From contig NW_006499776.1 of NCBI RefSeq assembly GCF_000471905.2, positions 3,646,414 through 3,710,413 on the forward strand: DNA of 64,000 bases, written 5' to 3'. Made by a program: the position numbers and the translations under genes. The notes below the pieces were generated by a model, which saw nothing but the letters and a program-made list of their open reading frames with translations, made no database searches and had not been told where the DNA came from. Positions 59,442 to 64,000 of this stretch are shown piece after piece (position 1 is the first letter of the stretch; every line of letters starts with the position of its first letter). The stretch is from Amborella trichopoda. Lineage: Eukaryota > Streptophyta > Magnoliopsida > Amborellales > Amborellaceae.

Positions 59442-60249
59442 AGCTAGTTAACTATATCGATCTAGCCCTCTCGACCCTTTTGGGGATTGGGCAACACACG
59501 TCTTAGGTTTCTAAGGAAGACCCAGGAAATTTTTGAGATCGCTTTCTCCAGAACCTTGTTCATGAACGGGGGCAGGTATTACCAACCGGTGGGAGAGGAA
59601 TTTAAGGTGGGTTCGAGACTTACTAGGGTTGGCTCGCGTGTGTGCTCTCTTAGATTATGAAGAAAGGCCCCCAGTAATAAAAGTAGTTTGGAATCACCTC
59701 CCTTAGCTTGTATTCTTCTTGTTTTCTGTAATCACACACATATGGCAAAGGTTATAAGACAGGGAGGTCAGACCTCACCCTTTTTCTCTTTTATGATCGT
59801 ACACAAGAAAAATAAGAGAAGAAAGACGGGGACGAGAAGAATTCGACTGAGCGGGAGGATCAGAGAGGTGACTAAGTTGACGAATAATTGGCCTGATGTG
59901 ATAGTAAAACATGCTCTATAACTAAGACTGGCTCACAGGATTATTACTAGACGTCATTACCAGTACCAACTAGTTAGACATAGTGGTTAGTCTGTCATGG
60001 CATTAAAGTAAGCCAAGTAATCTTGGCACAACAATATTATGGTTAGATGACAGGACTACCATGAGGGGCTAACCTCAATCCCTCTTAGTCGAATGACAAA
60101 GTAACATAATGATGGTTATTAGGAAAGAATAAGAAATGAAGTAAGAGAAGAAGGGAACAAATCAGAGAAGAAGGGAACAGAAGGAGGAAGGGAGAAGAAA
60201 GGAAGAGAAGAGTATGAAAGGAGGGAGAATAAAAGACAGAGAGGAAAAA

Positions 60250-61095
60250 AAGACGCAGTCGGCTGTGTTAGAAGGAAGAGAGAGAAAATGCAATCAACGT
60301 TAGACTTCACTGACAGTGTTATACAGAGAAGAGGAGAGAGACGACATAGTCGACGCTGGGCTTCCCGACTATGCTTGAAGAAAAGAGCGAAAATGCAGTC
60401 GTGCTAGGCTTCACCGATTATGTCAAATGAAGAGAGAGAAAACACAGTTGGCATTAGGCTTCACTGACTATGTCAAAAGAAGAGAGAGAAAATGCAGTCG
60501 GTGCTAGGCTTCACCGACTGTGTTAGAAGAAGAGAGATAAAATATAGTCAGCACTAGGCTTCGCCAAATGTGTTGGAAGAAGATATAAAAAAGCAGTTGA
60601 TGCTAAGCTTCACCGACTGTCAAGAGAAGAGAGAGAAAATGCAGTTGATGCTAGGATTCACCGATTATGTCAAAATAAGAGAGAGAAAATGCAGTCGGTG
60701 TTAGGCATCATCGACAATATCAGCAAAAGAGAGAGAAAATGTAGTCAACGTTAGGCCTCGTTGATTATCAAGAGAAGAGAGAGAAAATGTAGTCGATGCT
60801 AGGCTTCACCGACTGTGTGAAGTCGATGCTAGCTCCATCGATTGTGAGAGAAGAAGCGATAGAAAATGCAGTCGGTGTTAAGCTTCATCGATTGTCAAGA
60901 GAAGAGAGGGAAAATGCAGTCGGCAGTAGGCTTCATCGACTGTGTCAAAATAAGAGAGAGAAAATGCAATCGGTGCTAGGCTTCATCAATTGTCAAGAGA
61001 AGAGAGAGAAAATGCAGTCTATGCTAGGCTTCACCGACTGTAATATATGAGATGGAGAGAGAGAAATCCAACCAATGCTAGGCTTTACCGACTGG
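60250..61095. repeat. Hairpin repeat array, second subtype
   Basis: About 17 units like those at 46900-47770, for example AATGCAGTCGGTGCTAGGCT followed by TCACCGACTGTGTTAG, with perfect arms in the best units. Confidence 0.87.
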
Positions 61096-61346
61096 CTTCA
61101 AAAGGAAAGAAGGAGAAAGAGGTGAGAAGATGAGAGATAGAGATAGAAATGAGAAATAGGGGAGGAGAGAGAAAGAGATAGAGATAATAAAGAGGGGAGG
61201 AGAGAGAAAAAGGTAGAGATAATAAAGAGCGAAGGACAGAGAAAGAGGAAAGGAGGGAGAAAGTTACCTGCCCGAAGGGTATTGACCCTTTTCTGCTCTC
61301 GCCCTCTCTCTACAAGATGTACCTAAGAACTTCAACAAGAATGGAA

Positions 61347-61410
61347 ATTTTATTGAATCAATGAGAAATGAACCAAAGGTCCTTACAATTTAGCTTTGCA
61401 TGTTTATATA
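61347..61410 (-). promoter_or_regulatory. LTR core promoter and poly(A) signal
   Basis: The minus-strand CTATATAAACATGC lies at about 61400-61411 and AATAAAATTTCC about 55 bases downstream. Confidence 0.65.
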
Positions 61411-62749
61411 GAGTTGGGCTAAAATGTGGGTGTACGCCCAAAAAATAGCTAGAATTGAATATAATTACAATTTAATTTAATTTAAAAAATTCTAAAAATG
61501 GGTGCAAAAGGACTGTTTAACCCCTGCCTAACAATGTGTGAAATTCCAAAACACTCCCTGCTGCTGCTTGAGAATGTGCATGAACTTTCGTGGCTGACTC
61601 GGGGTTGTTTTGATGCATGTTTTATCGAAATATTAGTTTTTTCTTGTAGGGCTCGGCATGACGATCACATCTTTGAGCCATGAATCATGTTTTTCAGTCA
61701 TGATCATGAGACTTGAATTTCGGATGAATCTTGAAAACTTCAGATCGATTGTGTGCTCGTTCCTTGATGTTTCTTCATGATTTCTTAATTGAATCACACT
61801 AAGCGTACCATCATGATCGCGTTGCAACAAACGTAGCTTGATTTCGTGTTCGGATGAAGATTTTGTCGTCTGGAGTTTTTGACCGGAATCTTGAAATTTG
61901 GCAGCCGGAATTTGCAGAAGATTTGATGCCTTTGTGTGTGAAATCCAACTATTTATTGTACATGAGGTTTGGATCAAAGATAGCCTTGGACCTCACGCAC
62001 ATAATGCAATTGATTTCGTATCAATCGGATACGCAAGGGTCGTGATCTGGCTGCTCGAACAAGGCATGCTGCCGCTGAATTTCTGCAACTTCCTTCACGG
62101 ATCAGCGACTTTTATTTAGTTTTTCTCTCTACTCGGGCGTCGTCACGAGACGAACCACATATCGAATTGCTCATCTTGAGGAGACGAACTTGCTCACAAA
62201 ACTTGGGAGCAATCCAACTTGGAACGAGTGAGATATAGGCCTTGAAAGTGACTACCCGTGACTGTAAAGACAACCACCTTTAATGGTGTTTTGATGCAGT
62301 GAGGCCACACGGGAATAGTGTGGTTCTTACCCTTCGTTGGTATTTTACCCATAACTTTGTCTTGGAGTGCCCGTTTAAGCTGAAACTTGACCCATAGGGG
62401 TTTTCAACCATGTTGGATCTAGTGGCAGTAGTCTCACAGCTGCTTGATGTATCAAAAGTATGACTCTAGTTACAGGGTCAATTTTAGAGTGTTATAGACC
62501 AATTTTGCTTAAATTGTTTCTTTGTGTTCACTGCCTTAGATATGTTTGATCGAGGTGGAACTTGGCAAGTGGTATTTTGAAGTGCTGATGAATATTTTTG
62601 ACCAATTCTGGGGCTATTATGAGACTGTCGAGAATTTCCACTTTTTTGTAGGTTTATTGACCTGCTTCCTATCAGCGGCCAAGGTGTCGAAAAATACGTT
62701 AAAATAGTGAGTTGTGCGAAAGTATTTTATGGCTTGACCTTTGACAGCC

Positions 62750-63548
62750 CTCTGTGGTACATCCGAGATGTCGAACCCCATAAGCAATAATGCCCACTTG
62801 GCTAAGCGTCTTGACAGGTATGGCCGGGTCATAAGGAATTTGACTGGGCCTACCTTTGAGATTAGCTTGACCTCATGACCAAGCAAGTAATGTCAAAGCT
62901 TCTGTACTGCAAAGATCAAAGCTAAGCACTTCTTTTCGATGGGAGGGTAATTTTTCTTGGCCCCCTGCATACTGCGGTTAAGATAATATAGTGTTGCTTC
63001 TTTTCTCCCATCATTGTTCTGTGTTAGGAGTGCCTAAGTGACTCATCAAGAGCAGTTACATATAGGATGAGAGGTATTCCTAATACTGGTGTGGAGAGTA
63101 CCAGAGGATTCAATAAGTACTGCTTAATGTCGAAAAGTGCAGCTTGATGCACCTCCTCGCATATGAAGGGAGTGTCCTTCTGCAGGAGGTGCAAAAAGGG
63201 CCTGCATCGTCTTCAAAGGTTTGAGATGAACCTTCGAATGTAGACCAGCTAACCTTGGAGAGACTGAAGTTCATGCAGGGTTGTAAGCGATGGCATGTCC
63301 TGAATTGCCTTGATTTTGACTGACTCTATCTCCAGCCCGTGATAACTCACGATGAACCCTAAGAACTTTCCTAAGCGGACACCAATGGCGCATTGCAAGG
63401 GGTTCATCTTGAGTTGGTGATGCCGCAGCCGCTCAAATACCTTTTTAAGGTCCTGCATGTGAGAGTCTTTTGCTTCAGACTCCACCACTAAGTCATCCAC
63501 ATTGCACTCGACCTCCATTTGCATCATGTCCTTGAAGATGGTCGTCAT
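62750..63548 (-). pseudogene. RT C-terminal and RNase H remnant of element D
   Basis: The minus strand includes VDDLVVESEAKDSHMQDLKK and LKMNPLQCAIGVRLGKFLGF (63548-63249) and further RNase H pieces (DISDVPQRAVKGQA at about 62740, HEVKLISKVGPVKFLMTRPY at about 62850). The wording differs from A and B more than they differ from each other, so D may be another subfamily. Confidence 0.8.
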
Positions 63549-63554
63549 GGCTCG

Positions 63555-63959
63555 TTAGTATGTGGCACTGACATTCTTTAACCCGAAAGGCATCACAGTG
63601 TAGCAAAAGACACCTTTTGAGGTCAAGAATGCAGTGGCCTCTTCATCTTCTGGTGCCATCCTGATTTGGTTATAACCAGAATACCCATCCATGAAGGAGA
63701 AGATTTGGTAATGAGCCGTGGAATCAACAAGCATCTCGATGAATGGCAGGGGGAAGTCGTCCTTAAGGCAGATGGTGTTCAAGTCGCGAAAGTCAATACA
63801 AACCCTGATTTGGCCATTTTTCTTCTTGATTAGGACGACATTTACCAGCCACCTGAGGTATTTGAGTTCATGTATGAATCCAGCCTGCCTGAGCTTGTTC
63901 ACCTTGGCATCGATCTGCATCTTGAGGTCGGGTCTAAACCTTCTCGATTTATGCTTCAT
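63555..63959 (-). pseudogene. RT N-terminal remnant of element D
   Basis: The minus strand reads KKKNGQIRVCIDFRDLNTIC, then KDDFPLPFIEMLVDSTAHYQ, FSFMDGYSGYNQIRMAPEDE and FCYTVMPFGLKNVSATY, the conserved RT fingers and palm blocks. This is the most RT-typical stretch of the window. Confidence 0.9.
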
Positions 63960-64000
63960 AAGTTTGATGGGTGGGTCAATAATGAGATGATGGACAATGA

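Larger units (their letters stand above)
49381..59444 (-). mobile_element. Element C internal region (gag plus antisense PMD frame)
   Basis: Parts on the plus strand from left to right: first 3' block (49381-50540), TTTAAGGTCAT repeats (50540-51420), second block with TATA box (51420-53030), 26-bp array (53030-53280) and PMD frame (53322-56240, plus strand). Then on the minus strand come a linker and gag (58260-56250), the leader frame (59180-58342) and the primer-binding site (59441-59423). RT, RNase H and integrase were not seen. It is a broken, probably non-autonomous relative of A and B. Confidence 0.7.
59445..62706 (-). mobile_element. LTR, 5' LTR of element C and next to element D
   Basis: From TAGTTAACTATATCG to the degenerate family terminus at 62706, 3262 bp. 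It holds the hairpin array (60250-61095), a purine-rich tract (61095-61260), AATAAA and TATA on the minus strand and the U3 block. The sequence right of it belongs to element D. Confidence 0.75.
62707..64000 (-). mobile_element. Element D internal region (runs off right edge)
   Basis: The minus strand shows RT and the first RNase H domain of another copy of the family. It stands next to the LTR edge at 62706. The rest of the element is outside the window. Confidence 0.75.

Overview
The window is repeat DNA from a plant nuclear genome, most likely a seed plant with a large genome. I found no host gene, tRNA, rRNA or CRISPR array that I can support. Almost everything belongs to one family of old Ty3/gypsy LTR retrotransposons, probably the plant Tat/Retand-Ogre group. 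This is inferred from the gag-RT-RNase H-integrase order, the two CxxH-type knuckles in gag, a primer-binding site reading TGGTGACTCCACTGGGGAC, the tandem repeats in and beside the LTRs, and an extra open reading frame with a plant mobile domain (PMD) placed antisense to gag-pol. All copies are broken many times over and are treated here as fossils.

Layout. All LTRs read on the minus strand; on the plus strand they run from TGGTTAGGTGCC to TTCAAACA and are about 2.9-3.3 kb. From left to right: LTR 1-3800 (enters from outside); a segment 3801-9659 holding a PMD reading frame and reversed repeat blocks; LTR fragment 9660-10427; LTR 10428-13390; element A internal region 13391-28745 (3' repeat blocks, integrase, RNase H, RT, gag, leader frame), interrupted at 20751-23988 by an unrelated solo LTR with a 5-bp target duplication; LTR 28746-31959; element B internal region 31960-43807; LTR 43808-46694; a second, partial LTR 46725-49380; element C internal region 49381-59444 (repeat blocks, antisense PMD frame, gag, no pol seen); LTR 59445-62706; element D from 62707 off the right edge (RNase H and RT).

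Neighbouring elements A and B share one LTR between them, so the region looks like a head-to-tail chain rather than independent nested insertions. Each LTR has a minus-strand TATA box with, in several copies, a nearby AATAAA. A GA-rich tract and an array of about 48-50 bp repeats follow, each repeat able to form a short hairpin. The internal 3' region of A, B and C holds a second type of tandem repeat, spaced copies of a CGGCGCTA-like word, and a plus-strand TATA box that points toward the place of the antisense PMD frame. Element B also carries two tandem arrays not seen in A or C.

Limits: coordinates of repeat blocks are approximate, identities were judged by eye, and no age could be computed. 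Many differences between copies look like CpG decay, which suggests old, methylated copies.
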